From NCBI GenBank assembly GCA_910586865.1, contig CAJUIY010000012.1:1-41994 (forward strand): 41,994 nt of DNA, given 5' to 3'. Both the position numbers and the translations under genes were made by a program. This document shows, in pieces, positions 22,150-31,529 of this stretch (position 1 is its first letter; each line of letters starts with the position of its first letter). This stretch comes from an uncultured Bacilli bacterium (GTDB taxonomy: Bacteria; Bacillota_I; Bacilli_A; RF39; UBA660). A model generated the notes under the pieces. The model was not told the origin of the DNA, ran no database searches, and saw only the letters and a program-made list of their open reading frames with translations.

Positions 22150-23368
22150 TCTTTTCACTCTTTCTTTTTATTATATAATAAACAAAATAGAAAATCAATA
22201 AAAGAAGCATAGAGACAAAATAAGATAATGCTGCTCCTGAAATAGAATTCTTTATTACCAAATACTTTGATATAAAGTAAGAAAAGATACTGACTACTAT
22301 AAATATTATCATTTGCGAAAAATTATTTCTCATAATAATGAAAGCATTTGATAAAATATAAGCCATTCCATAAAAAGAGGCACCACTAAGAATAATCAAT
22401 AAATCAATTTTATTTTTAGATAAGGAAACTCCATAAACTAATTCTAAAAATGGGATCCCTATCAAATAAGCAATTATAATAGCTAATACTCCAATTCCAA
22501 AAATAGAGAGTAAAATTCTAAAAACTAATTGGTGAAATTCTCTTTTCTTTTTTTGATCTAGTAAATTAGTTAACTTTGTCAAAAATGGATAAATCAGAAA
22601 TTGACTAATTAAGATAATAATAGTAGCAGGCATTGCAATAATTCCATAAATCGTTTGTACCTCATTAGTAGAAAAACTATCAATCGCATACTTTGGAGCA
22701 TTAATTATATATTGTGTTAATAAAGTAACAATAAATATGGATGCGCCACTTTTCATAATCAAAAAGAGACAACTTTTTTCTCCTTTTTTCTTTACCAAAA
22801 ATTTATTTGCATTTCTTATGTCATAGCCTACAAGAACAAGAACCTGAATTACTATCATTATGATAATTGATAATAAAAGATTGTTTGTAAATACATCAAT
22901 AACTGCAAAGAGAAAGATAGAAAGAACACTTTTTAGAAACAGGGATATTCCAACCTGATATAAATTTCCATTTTTTTGAATAATTCCATAATAAACCTCA
23001 GAAAATGCTTCTAATAACTTATATATAACTAAGGAAAGAATAATTAAGTTTTTCGACAAACTATAATGATGAAATCCCAAATAGATGAAACTTACAAGCA
23101 ACATGATAAGACAAGTGATTACTTTATGGATAATAAAATCACTATCTACTATTTCATCATTTCTTTCTGTAACTTGATAGGCTCTTCCAGAATAGATACC
23201 AATTACTTGTAGCAAACAGGATAAAGAAAAAGCAAAAGTAAAAATTCCTGCTTGATTTAATCCATTCGATCTTGTGACTATAATCATTAAAAATAAGGAT
23301 AAAAAAGCATTCGTAGTCGAACCTATCATATTCCAGATAAAGCCTTTCTTTATGTTATTTCTTTTCAT
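22142..23368 (-). CDS. Wzx-like polysaccharide flippase
   Basis: The protein has 408 residues and about twelve membrane helices. It begins IKKGFIWNMIGSTTNAFLSL and continues VTRSNGLNQAGIFTFAFSL, the usual opening of PST-type O-antigen flippases (MOP superfamily). It is expected to move undecaprenyl-linked oligosaccharides outward. It overlaps the upstream DUF2304 gene by 14 bp. Its presence beside a separate ABC exporter means that the locus has two routes across the membrane. Confidence 0.87.
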   Translation of the reverse strand: MKRNNIKKGFIWNMIGSTTNAFLSLFLMIIVTRSNGLNQAGIFTFAFSLSCLLQVIGIYSGRAYQVTERNDEIVDSDFIIHKVITCLIMLLVSFIYLGFHHYSLSKNLIILSLVIYKLLEAFSEVYYGIIQKNGNLYQVGISLFLKSVLSIFLFAVIDVFTNNLLLSIIIMIVIQVLVLVGYDIRNANKFLVKKKGEKSCLFLIMKSGASIFIVTLLTQYIINAPKYAIDSFSTNEVQTIYGIIAMPATIIILISQFLIYPFLTKLTNLLDQKKKREFHQLVFRILLSIFGIGVLAIIIAYLIGIPFLELVYGVSLSKNKIDLLIILSGASFYGMAYILSNAFIIMRNNFSQMIIFIVVSIFSYFISKYLVIKNSISGAALSYFVSMLLLLIFYFVYYIIKRKSEKNE

Positions 23369-23702
23369 TTTTTATCTCACTTCTTAAAATAGATACTTCT
23401 TGAATTAAAAGTGTTGTTTTTTTCTTCTGCCCCGCAATAATAATGGTTAAAGCCATTGTTAATAAAATAAGGATACCTACAATAATACCAATCACAAAAT
23501 TAGACATGACTTCAAATCCAAATTTTTCAGAAATATTTCCAAAAAAATCTGGAAAAATTCCTACAAGAAGAATAATCAAACCAAAACAATACCACAATAA
23601 GGAATACTTCTCAGGAATTCTACCCTTCTTTAAAAAGTAAGTGGTAAGTAGTATAATAAATAAAGCTACAACTAACAAGGCAATCGTTAAATTTATCGAC
23701 AT
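23355..23702 (-). CDS. DUF2304 small membrane protein
   Basis: It has 115 residues, three membrane helices (about 5-23, 33-50 and 66-90) and a charged C-terminal coil (EVSILRSEIKNEKK). The spacing and the KYSLLWYCFGLIILLVGIFP core match DUF2304. These proteins regularly accompany DPM1-like GT2 enzymes and flippases in glycan loci; their task is unknown, and a scaffold for the GT2 partner is one idea. Here the GT2 gene lies directly upstream with a 10-bp overlap. Confidence 0.83.
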   Translation of the reverse strand: MSINLTIALLVVALFIILLTTYFLKKGRIPEKYSLLWYCFGLIILLVGIFPDFFGNISEKFGFEVMSNFVIGIIVGILILLTMALTIIIAGQKKKTTLLIQEVSILRSEIKNEKK

Positions 23703-24415
23703 CTTTTATACCTCCTTATTTTAACAGCAATAAGTGCTAAACAGACATTAATCATATAATAGGCTTTTCTCCACGTTTTAATGGAAGATGTTCCTGCTTC
23801 TCTTTCTTTCATTTCCACTGGGATTTCTTCTATCTTGTACTTCTTTTTTAGTACTTCTGCTGTTGTAATTGGTTCTGGGTATTCATTTGGATAAGATAAA
23901 GAAAAGTCATAGATAAGCTCTTTAGAACACGCTCTAAAACCAGAAGTAGTATCATAGATTTTATAACCTGTGGTCATTTGCATACAAATCGATATAATAC
24001 TAATTCCTATTCTTCTCGCAAATGTTGAACGAAAGGTTTCAATATCGCCAACAAACCTACTTCCTATTGTCATATCTGCTTTTCCTTCCAAAATTGGATT
24101 AATAATATTTTTTACATATCTGACATCATGTTGTCCATCTCCATCAAATTGTACTGCAATGTCATAATCATGATAATAGGCATATTTATACCCTGTTTGA
24201 ACAGCACCACCAATTCCTAGATTGTGAACTAAGTCGATAACTGGGATATTATTTTCATGACATATTTCACTAGTTCGATCTTTAGAACCATCATTAATAA
24301 CAATCACATCGTATTTTGTTTTATACTGTTTATTGTAATTAACGATAGATAAATACGTTGTTAAAATATTTTCTTCCTCGTTATATGCTGGTATGATTAA
24401 TAATACTTTTTTCAT
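23693..24415 (-). CDS. DPM1-like GT2 polyprenyl-phosphate glycosyltransferase
   Basis: A 240-residue soluble enzyme opening with VLLIIPAYNEEENI. It carries VINDGSKDRT (38-47), the catalytic FDGDGQHD (90-97) and TSGFRACSKELI, as in dolichol-phosphate mannose synthases. It probably charges undecaprenyl phosphate with a sugar for the neighbouring DUF2142 protein (24432). Its partner genes upstream (DUF2142) and downstream (DUF2304) are the usual ones. It lacks the C-terminal helices seen in the GtrB-type enzyme at 15166. Confidence 0.87.
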   Translation of the reverse strand: MKKVLLIIPAYNEEENILTTYLSIVNYNKQYKTKYDVIVINDGSKDRTSEICHENNIPVIDLVHNLGIGGAVQTGYKYAYYHDYDIAVQFDGDGQHDVRYVKNIINPILEGKADMTIGSRFVGDIETFRSTFARRIGISIISICMQMTTGYKIYDTTSGFRACSKELIYDFSLSYPNEYPEPITTAEVLKKKYKIEEIPVEMKEREAGTSSIKTWRKAYYMINVCLALIAVKIRRYKRCR

Positions 24416-24431
24416 TTCTACTCCTCCTAAT

Positions 24432-26318
24432 CTACTTATAAAACTTAATAATGATAAAAAATAAATTATACATTAGAATTAACACTGGAACTACTAATAG
24501 TAAAAATTGATTTAACATTATTTTATCATTCTTCTTTTCTTTTTTACCAAGAGGAATAAACAATAGCAATACTGGAAATAAAATTGGTATGAAATACCTA
24601 CTTTGAACACCAGTAATGACAGTTGATCCTACTGGATTCCAAGATAAATAAAGAGAAGTCCATACTAAGCACCAAATTATAATTAATAAGATAATTAATG
24701 TTATTTTCAAGAAGTTACTCATTATCTTTTGATCTATTTTAGAGGTAAAGGTAACATAAAGTAATAAAAACAAAGTAACAAAGTTCGATAAATCAAACCA
24801 CCACATACCATCTGATGTTAAATAACCCATTCTAGATAAAGCATCATATCCAAAAAACATACTACGAGAATATTTCATAGTAGATACTAATAAAATCTTT
24901 GCATAGTTAAATGGATTACTTAAAATATGTTTAAATTGACCTGAAACACTAGTTCCTTCAATACGAGCATCTCCTTCTGACATTTGTCCTAATAGTACTG
25001 GTAACACAAAAGATGACATCATTACAAGAAATAAAAGAACTGTACCAGTTTTCATAATCATAGAAACCTTTTTATTATAAAACTTTTCCTTTGGTATCAA
25101 TAACAGTAATAACAATAATGGAGAATAAACTGCTTTTGGCAAGGATGCCCATAAAATGCTCAAAATAAATATTAACAAATATTTGTTATCTACCTTTTCT
25201 AAACTCCTCAATTTTAGAAAAGAAGCCATTCCAAGCATTATTCCTGCTGTGATAGTAGAATCATATGAAAATTGAGATGCTAAATAAATATTGATTGGAA
25301 ATAACGAAATAACAAACAAAATTCTTTTACCATAAGGAGCTATTTTAATGGCAAAATAGAAAATCATAATATATAATAATAAATTCAATATTTTAGCAAG
25401 ATAAATCATACTAGTAAAGTTTAGATTTAAGATTTTACCTATTTTTAGTCCTATTCCAAATGATAGATAAACAAATTCATTATAATCAATGCTACTATCA
25501 TCATTATGAACACGTATCATACTTTCTTTTGTATTATTTTGATTTAAAAAACTTTTATATTCTTTTATATCTTCTAATGAGTGAAAGCGATCTTGAGAAC
25601 CAATTAGCAAATGATTAAAATATCTTCCAGCAAAAGTCCATTTGCTTTCTTTACCATCTAATAGCGTATAGGATCTACTAAAGTGAACTTGATCATCCCA
25701 ACTCGTATACATAGAAACAGGAGTTACAAAAATAACAAGCAAACCTGTAACAAAAGATACTAGTAAAAAAGTCCTATGTAGATTGGCAAACCAATACTTT
25801 CTATATAGATAAAGAATCATTAATAAAAACAAAGTAAAAGTCATCACAATGATTCGATAAAAGTTAAAATTTATTGAATTAGAAACTGTTATTTTGTTTA
25901 TTTTCATATTTTTATTATGAAAGATTAACTCTATTTTTTTTGAATTAGCTCCCACTTTCCTCACTGTTGTATTTAAGATAGCTGCACTACTATGAGTTCT
26001 TACTTTCTGATTTCCATACTGGTCTGTAGAAATAATGTCCCAAGAAAAATCTGCTTCATACTCATAATCTATTTTAATCTTATAAACATAGCTATTATCT
26101 CCTTCTAAAATGATTTTTGCATCATCCGAAGTAGTTATGTAGTATCTATTTTTCTCCTCTATATTTTTTGTATCTAAAATCTTTAACTCTTTACTGGTAT
26201 ATTGTTTATAACGAATAGCATGGAAATTGAAAATAACACATTCTATAAGTAAACTAATGATGAGGGCAAGGCAAAAACAGATAATAATAGAATAAATATT
26301 TCTTTTCTTATTTTTCAT
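24432..26318 (-). CDS. Second, larger DUF2142 membrane protein
   Basis: The protein has 628 residues. One N-terminal helix (about 8-28) is followed by an outside beta-rich domain (about 40-150), then about eleven membrane helices. The DUF2142 signature is YTSWDDQVHFSRSYTLLDG, and the C-terminal LYLSWNPVGSTVITGVQSRY matches the other DUF2142 protein in the window (LYLDWTAVGSSTIEGVQGRY). The extra outside domain may hold the acceptor glycan. It overlaps the preceding small membrane-protein gene by 11 bp and is followed by the DPM1-like gene. GT-C-type transfer outside the membrane is the likely role. Confidence 0.83.
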   Translation of the reverse strand: MKNKKRNIYSIIICFCLALIISLLIECVIFNFHAIRYKQYTSKELKILDTKNIEEKNRYYITTSDDAKIILEGDNSYVYKIKIDYEYEADFSWDIISTDQYGNQKVRTHSSAAILNTTVRKVGANSKKIELIFHNKNMKINKITVSNSINFNFYRIIVMTFTLFLLMILYLYRKYWFANLHRTFLLVSFVTGLLVIFVTPVSMYTSWDDQVHFSRSYTLLDGKESKWTFAGRYFNHLLIGSQDRFHSLEDIKEYKSFLNQNNTKESMIRVHNDDSSIDYNEFVYLSFGIGLKIGKILNLNFTSMIYLAKILNLLLYIMIFYFAIKIAPYGKRILFVISLFPINIYLASQFSYDSTITAGIMLGMASFLKLRSLEKVDNKYLLIFILSILWASLPKAVYSPLLLLLLLIPKEKFYNKKVSMIMKTGTVLLFLVMMSSFVLPVLLGQMSEGDARIEGTSVSGQFKHILSNPFNYAKILLVSTMKYSRSMFFGYDALSRMGYLTSDGMWWFDLSNFVTLFLLLYVTFTSKIDQKIMSNFLKITLIILLIIIWCLVWTSLYLSWNPVGSTVITGVQSRYFIPILFPVLLLFIPLGKKEKKNDKIMLNQFLLLVVPVLILMYNLFFIIIKFYK

Positions 26319-26919
26319 TTTTTTCTCCCTCCATCATACAAATAGGATATAAGATAACACTAATAGAAAGTAATAAGAAAACATACCATATATTAAAATA
26401 AGAGTTTTGATTATCAATATAATAAAATACTAAGTTTCCCTTTTGTTCTTCACCATTAATAGTAAGCTTATGTTCATCATTATCAAAATCAGTGGTATAA
26501 AGTGTTAGTTTATGTTCCTCAGGAATGCCCTTTGTTTTTATTTCTATAGTGTATGAAACATTCTTTTTTAACGGATAGTTAATTGTAGTTGCTGAAGTAT
26601 CTGTAAGTGAAGTTGCTTTAATTACTTTTTTTACTTTTTTATTTGTTTTATGATTGGTGATTGTAACATTTATTTTTCCATCTTCATAAATATGTTGGTA
26701 CGTTGCAAAATGAATAGCAAATTTCTTATGATTTTTGGAACCCGAAAAATCTTGTGTAATTACCGTCCCATCATGAAATGGTTCCATTGGAGTTACATTA
26801 TCCAACTCAATATTAGTAGTAGTTAACACCTTTTTTGGAAAAATAAGGACAATAATAAAGAGTAATAGTATAAGAATATTAAATGCAATATAACTATTTT
26901 TTTTATTTATTTTGTTCAT
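26308..26919 (-). CDS. Unknown membrane protein with extracytoplasmic beta domain
   Basis: It has 203 residues: an N-terminal helix (10-30), an outside domain rich in beta strands and Thr/Lys (35-170), and a C-terminal helix (176-194). The outside part (DGTVITQDFSGSKNHKKFAI, TTDFDNDEHKLTINGE) has the rhythm of the N-terminal outside domain of the DUF2142 protein next to it. The two genes overlap by 11 bp, so this is probably a partner subunit. No named family is recognised. Confidence 0.65.
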   Translation of the reverse strand: MNKINKKNSYIAFNILILLLFIIVLIFPKKVLTTTNIELDNVTPMEPFHDGTVITQDFSGSKNHKKFAIHFATYQHIYEDGKINVTITNHKTNKKVKKVIKATSLTDTSATTINYPLKKNVSYTIEIKTKGIPEEHKLTLYTTDFDNDEHKLTINGEEQKGNLVFYYIDNQNSYFNIWYVFLLLSISVILYPICMMEGEKNEK

Positions 26920-29062
26920 ACAAATTGATAATATCCTTCTCTATTTTTTTCCACTCACGACTTTTTGCTGTTTCTACTCCGTTTTTAATTAACTTCTCTC
27001 TTAACTTCTTATCGTTACTCAATTTTTCAATTTTCTCCACTGCATCCAAAATATTACCAGGTTCATAACACAAACAATTTTCGGAATCCTTGATGTATTC
27101 TATATTTCCATCATTTGGTGCTACTACAACAAGACCTCCTGTTGCCATCATCTCAAGTGGTGGATAAGAAAAACTTTCTAGAATACTAGATTTAATTAAT
27201 ATGTCCGCATTTTGATACACTTCTCCTACCTTTTCATAAGGAACTTTATGCATAAATTTATCTACATAATACCATTTTTTAGGTTCCCCTTGATATGATA
27301 AAAATTGAATTTCATATTTTTCCTTATCTAATTTTTCCACAATTTTAAAACTTTCATCTACATTTTTATAATAATCATCGCTATTTCCTTCTACTAAGAT
27401 TTTAATTTTTCCCTTAAAGTCACGTTCTTTAAATGGAAACTGTTTTAAATCAATTCCATTTGGTGCATAGAGGCAATCCCTTTCAAATTTTTCCCCCAAC
27501 CATTTTTCACACCATTTAGAAATTGTTAAATACTCAATACCCGTTTCATCTTCGTAAGTGGCATTTGCTTCAATTCTCATATACTTTCCAAAATCAGCAA
27601 AATCAGTTTCAAAGTTTTGAACTAAGTACATTCTTCTTTTTACATAGGGACATCTTTTAACAAAGTCTAAGGTAGCCCAAAGAGATGCAACCATTGTATC
27701 AAAATGTCCATAAAATTTCATCTTATGTTTTTTTAGAACTCTTATAGTACCCCATTTAGTATCCAAGTCTTCATTGTTATTGTCCATATTAATAACTACG
27801 ACATCATAACCTTTATTCTTCAATATAGAGATGTGTTTAAAAATAACATTAACACCTCCACTAATATTAGTAGTCGGTAAAACAAAAGCAATATTTCTTT
27901 TTAGTTTGCTTCTTATAAATTTGGCAACCCCATGACCTGTGTAAACAGTAGTATTATTTTTGATTACTCTCTGAAAAGCGGTATTTGCTATTTTTTCTCT
28001 ATATTCTTTGTCTTCAATTAGCTTTTTTAAAGCTTTTTCCCAATCTTTTACCTTATTATCGCATAAAACTCCATCCTCACCGTTTTTAACCATTACCTTA
28101 AATGCACCAATATTGCTCGCTACGGTTACAGTTTTTACAAGAGCAGCTTCCATCCATTTATTTTCCGATTTTGCCTCATTAAAAATACTTTCTTCTAATG
28201 GAGCTAAATTAATATCTAAAGAAGCAATTATTTCAGGTAACTGTTCCCAATCTACGAAAGGTTCGATTAGAATTCTTTCTTGAAATTCTTGTAAATCACT
28301 TGGTAATTCTATCTCTCCTACTAATTTTAATTTTACCTGATGATACTTTTTCATTATGTTAATAATGGCTGGTTTTATAAGTTCAATATCAGGATTATGA
28401 GTTATAGAACCTGATAAATAACCGATAATAATATCCTCATGTTCTTCTTTTTTTCTTAGTGCTCTTTGAGATAACTCAACCATGCGATCACTAGCCACAT
28501 TTCGATTAATATAAACCTCTTTCGTATAATGTAGGAGTTCCTCCCTTAAACGTTCTGTTGTTGTTATTGCATAATCACACATTTTTAATGTTTTCTGCAT
28601 TCTTTCAACACCATCATCGTATAGAGTTCTTTCTTCTTTTGACATGGTATCTAAGTACTTTATCGTATCTGTATATTTCTTATCAATAACCAAATCATCA
28701 ATATCATAAAATACTGCCTTATTCTCTAATTTTGCTAATTTAATAAAGTCTTCTACTATAGGAGTAATTGGGCAACGATAAAAAATAAATCCACGATAAA
28801 ATTTTAGCTTTTCTAATGTCAAATCTTCATAGTTAATTCGATCTGTATATAATCCACTTGCTCTTAACTGCTCAGCTTGATGATCTACTCGATATCTTTG
28901 AGGATGAGGTAGAGTACATCCATTGATAATTAAAATATCACCAAAAATAAATTTATCTTTCACCATCGTCCTTAACTTAATATAATTAATAGTCTTATCT
29001 GAAAATGATTTTATCCCCTCATCTTTTAAGGTAGTAATCGCCTTATCTACTAATCTTTTCAT
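26903..29062 (-). CDS. Double-domain GT4-type glycosyltransferase
   Basis: The protein has 719 residues and two GT-B-like halves. The first (about 40-380) has PHPQRYRVDHQAEQLRASGL, FYDIDDLV and a degenerate donor-side region (NKWMEAALVKTVTVASNIGA, then NGEDGVLCDN). The second (about 390-719) has TNISGGVNVIFKHISILKNKG, the acceptor-side APNGIDLKQFP and the full donor site ILIKSSILESFSYPPLEMMATGG. The C-terminal half is therefore surely catalytic; the N-terminal half may be a second enzyme or a binding half. Such proteins occur in rhamnan and other wall-polysaccharide loci next to ABC exporters and RfbF-type enzymes, as here. Confidence 0.85.
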   Translation of the reverse strand: MKRLVDKAITTLKDEGIKSFSDKTINYIKLRTMVKDKFIFGDILIINGCTLPHPQRYRVDHQAEQLRASGLYTDRINYEDLTLEKLKFYRGFIFYRCPITPIVEDFIKLAKLENKAVFYDIDDLVIDKKYTDTIKYLDTMSKEERTLYDDGVERMQKTLKMCDYAITTTERLREELLHYTKEVYINRNVASDRMVELSQRALRKKEEHEDIIIGYLSGSITHNPDIELIKPAIINIMKKYHQVKLKLVGEIELPSDLQEFQERILIEPFVDWEQLPEIIASLDINLAPLEESIFNEAKSENKWMEAALVKTVTVASNIGAFKVMVKNGEDGVLCDNKVKDWEKALKKLIEDKEYREKIANTAFQRVIKNNTTVYTGHGVAKFIRSKLKRNIAFVLPTTNISGGVNVIFKHISILKNKGYDVVVINMDNNNEDLDTKWGTIRVLKKHKMKFYGHFDTMVASLWATLDFVKRCPYVKRRMYLVQNFETDFADFGKYMRIEANATYEDETGIEYLTISKWCEKWLGEKFERDCLYAPNGIDLKQFPFKERDFKGKIKILVEGNSDDYYKNVDESFKIVEKLDKEKYEIQFLSYQGEPKKWYYVDKFMHKVPYEKVGEVYQNADILIKSSILESFSYPPLEMMATGGLVVVAPNDGNIEYIKDSENCLCYEPGNILDAVEKIEKLSNDKKLREKLIKNGVETAKSREWKKIEKDIINLYEQNK

Positions 29063-29900
29063 AACTTCTTCCCTTCTTTCCTAATTTATAGTCTTTATAT
29101 CCTTGATAATAAGCTTTTAATTTCTTTATTTTATCGTCTTCATATAGAATAATTCCTAAAATAGTTGCTTTCACTTTTACCAAAATATTACAAAAATCTC
29201 TAAAATCATCTTGATACTGATTCTTTATATAATGATAATTTCTACATTGATAATACCTTCTCATTGCATTATGATTGGTAATTAATAAATCCTTTGTAAA
29301 GAATTTGCGATAAAAGATATTGCCCAAGTTATGGTCTATCTCTAAATCATTAAATCGCATCACTTTATAGTTATTTTTTGCTAGATTTAAACAGTACTCA
29401 ATGTCAACACCATCAATGAATAAATCATCTCTAAAACCACCTATTTTTTTATGGATATCTAAATTCACAAAGTTACCAGAGGTCATTACATCTAGAGGAT
29501 AATCAATTTTTTCTTTTACCTTTTCCTTTTTTAACTTTGTCTTATGCCATGGGGTAAAAATACCAATTTTGGAATCATCTGTTTTCGCAATTCTCTTTTT
29601 GATTTCTTTTACTACTCCATCTTTAAAATGCGTATCCTGATCCATAGTTAATAAATAAGAATATCCATCTTTTCTTGCAAGTTCTGCTGCTCTATTTAAA
29701 GGAGTAGCTATCCCTAAATTTTCATTATTAAATATATATTTTATTTTTTTATTCTTTGGAAGTCTTTCTTCATTTTCTTCTTTTGAATTATCCATGACAT
29801 ATAAAATATCAATATCTTCTAAATAGGAATCCATATTCTTAATATCTTCCTCCGTTGGTTGGTATAAAACAACTACCCCTGCTACTTTTAGTTTTCCCAT
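29043..29900 (-). CDS. RfbF-like GT2 rhamnosyltransferase-type enzyme
   Basis: It has 285 residues and no membrane helix. It opens KVAGVVVLYQPTEEDIKNMD and shows the FNNENLGIATPLNRA motif and TMDQDTHF (about 87-94), plus FVNLDIHKKIGGFRDDLFID, the acceptor-side pattern. This is the rhamnosyltransferase (RfbF/WbbL-like) branch of GT2. The sugar is not proven; no dTDP-rhamnose genes lie in the window. Its ends overlap the permease gene (1 bp) and the double GT gene (20 bp), so it belongs to the ABC-exporter operon. Confidence 0.85.
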   Translation of the reverse strand: MGKLKVAGVVVLYQPTEEDIKNMDSYLEDIDILYVMDNSKEENEERLPKNKKIKYIFNNENLGIATPLNRAAELARKDGYSYLLTMDQDTHFKDGVVKEIKKRIAKTDDSKIGIFTPWHKTKLKKEKVKEKIDYPLDVMTSGNFVNLDIHKKIGGFRDDLFIDGVDIEYCLNLAKNNYKVMRFNDLEIDHNLGNIFYRKFFTKDLLITNHNAMRRYYQCRNYHYIKNQYQDDFRDFCNILVKVKATILGIILYEDDKIKKLKAYYQGYKDYKLGKKGRSYEKISR

Positions 29901-30667
29901 TATAACTCCTCAGCAAATCCTTTTTCTAACTTTTTAAATACGACAATTCCTATCCATAAGATTACAATACTTAATAAAAAGACAAGACCAAGGTGTATTA
30001 AATTGGGCATTTGTTGATAAAAGAAAATATCTCGGTAACTTTCAATAATTGTTGTCATGGGGTTTAGATGAAGAATATTTTGAATACTTTCCGGAAACAT
30101 ATCCATGGAATACAAAACGGGAGTTGCATAAAATAACATAGCAATAAAGAAGTTAATAATGTATTCTAAATCTCTAACATAGACATTAATAGAACTAGTA
30201 ATAAAAATAATACCTTGTAATAATATAAATTGAATTAATACAATCAGTGGTAAAAATAGTATATAAAAACTAAATCCTATTCCACTACAAATTAAGAAAA
30301 TAGCAATAATCAAACAAGAAATAAGAAAGTTAATAAGTCCACTCACATTAATCGATATTGGTAAAATAGATCTTGGAAAATACACTTTCTTTAAAAGATT
30401 TCCATTCATTAAAACAGTCGATGTTCCTTGTGAAATCACTGTTGTAAAGTAATTCCACGGAAGAATGGCAATCACAATAAAAGTAGTGTAATGATTCTGA
30501 GCACTTTTTAGGATGAAAGGAAAAACGATAGCATATACAAGTGTTGTTAAAAGAGGATTTACAAAAGACCACAAAACACCTAAAAAAGAACCTTTGTATT
30601 TTCCCCTAATTTCTTTTCTAACGTTACTTTTTAATAATTGTCTGTAATTATATAATTCTCTTATCAT
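29900..30667 (-). CDS. ABC-2-type polysaccharide export permease (Wzm/TagG-like)
   Basis: It has 255 residues from the ATG after AAAGGTG; a GTG three codons earlier would overlap the upstream gene. Residues 8-30 contain KSNVRKEIRGKYKGSFLGVLWSFVNP, the coupling-helix region of Wzm/TagG permeases, followed by six membrane helices. It would form the membrane channel for a lipid-linked polymer with the ATPase encoded just upstream. Operon with the ATPase and the RfbF-like enzyme. Confidence 0.9.
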   Translation of the reverse strand: MIRELYNYRQLLKSNVRKEIRGKYKGSFLGVLWSFVNPLLTTLVYAIVFPFILKSAQNHYTTFIVIAILPWNYFTTVISQGTSTVLMNGNLLKKVYFPRSILPISINVSGLINFLISCLIIAIFLICSGIGFSFYILFLPLIVLIQFILLQGIIFITSSINVYVRDLEYIINFFIAMLFYATPVLYSMDMFPESIQNILHLNPMTTIIESYRDIFFYQQMPNLIHLGLVFLLSIVILWIGIVVFKKLEKGFAEEL

Positions 30668-30668
30668 G

Positions 30669-31418
30669 TTATCCACACACCTTTAAATATTCATCAATTA
30701 CTTCTTTGGTATCTCCATCTTTTCTAATTTCTCCATTATATAACCAAATTGCTCTATCACACAATTTTTTTACAGAACCAAGACTATGACTTACAATTAC
30801 AATCGTTTTATCTGATTTTTTTAATTCTTCTAATTTTGCAAAACATTTATCTTGAAAGTGCTGATCCCCAACTGCCAAAATTTCATCAATTAATAAAATA
30901 TCAGCATCTACATTAATAGCAACAGAAAAGGCAAGTCTCATATACATACCAGATGAATAAGTTCTAACGGGAGCTTCAATAAACTCCCCCAATTCTGAAA
31001 AATCGATAATTTCTTGTACCCTTGCATCTATTTCTTTCGCTGTTAGTCCAAAGATAGAGGCATTAAAATAAATGTTTTCACGCCCAGTAAAATCAGGATG
31101 AAATCCAGCACCTAGTTCAAGTAAAGATGTTAGTTTTCCATTCGTTATAATATTACCATTTGTCGGGTAAATAATTTTAGTCATTAACTTTAATAAAGTA
31201 GATTTCCCACTACCATTTACTCCTATTAAGGCCACTGTCTCTCCTTTTTTTATCTCTACATTTACATTTTTTAATACTTCATGATAACCAACTCTTGTGT
31301 TTTTCCAAAAAATAAATCTTTCTTTTAAAGTAAAAGGCTTATCATAAACTAATTTAAATTTTTTATAAACGTTATCCACGATAATTGCATTCTCTAAATT
31401 ATTAGTTTTTCTTTTCAT
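30669..31418 (-). CDS. ABC exporter ATPase (Wzt/TagH-like, short form)
   Basis: It has 249 residues. Walker A is GVNGSGKST (66-74), the signature YSSGM is at 154-158, and Walker B with catalytic glutamate is ILLIDE (174-179), followed by the switch histidine in VSHSLGS. GAGFHPDFTGRENIY is typical of the polysaccharide/teichoic-acid ATPases. The C-terminal carbohydrate-binding domain of O8/O9-type Wzt is missing, so export should not depend on a modified chain end. Strong ribosome site GGGAGGT and a promoter (31453-31481) begin a new transcript here. Confidence 0.92.
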   Translation of the reverse strand: MKRKTNNLENAIIVDNVYKKFKLVYDKPFTLKERFIFWKNTRVGYHEVLKNVNVEIKKGETVALIGVNGSGKSTLLKLMTKIIYPTNGNIITNGKLTSLLELGAGFHPDFTGRENIYFNASIFGLTAKEIDARVQEIIDFSELGEFIEAPVRTYSSGMYMRLAFSVAINVDADILLIDEILAVGDQHFQDKCFAKLEELKKSDKTIVIVSHSLGSVKKLCDRAIWLYNGEIRKDGDTKEVIDEYLKVCG

Positions 31419-31452
31419 AATACCTCCCTACAATCCAAACTCTCTCATAATA

Positions 31453-31481
31453 AGTATAGCATATATATAATTTTTATCCAA
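31453..31481 (-). promoter_or_regulatory. Promoter of the ABC-exporter/glycosyltransferase operon
   Basis: TTGGAT (31476-31481), 17 nt, TATACT (31453-31458) on the minus strand, in a 110-bp gap between the acyltransferase and ATPase genes. Confidence 0.6.
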
Positions 31482-31529
31482 GAAAAAGATAGTGTGGTAA
31501 CTAGAACGATAGCCTAATGATAAGCCCTA

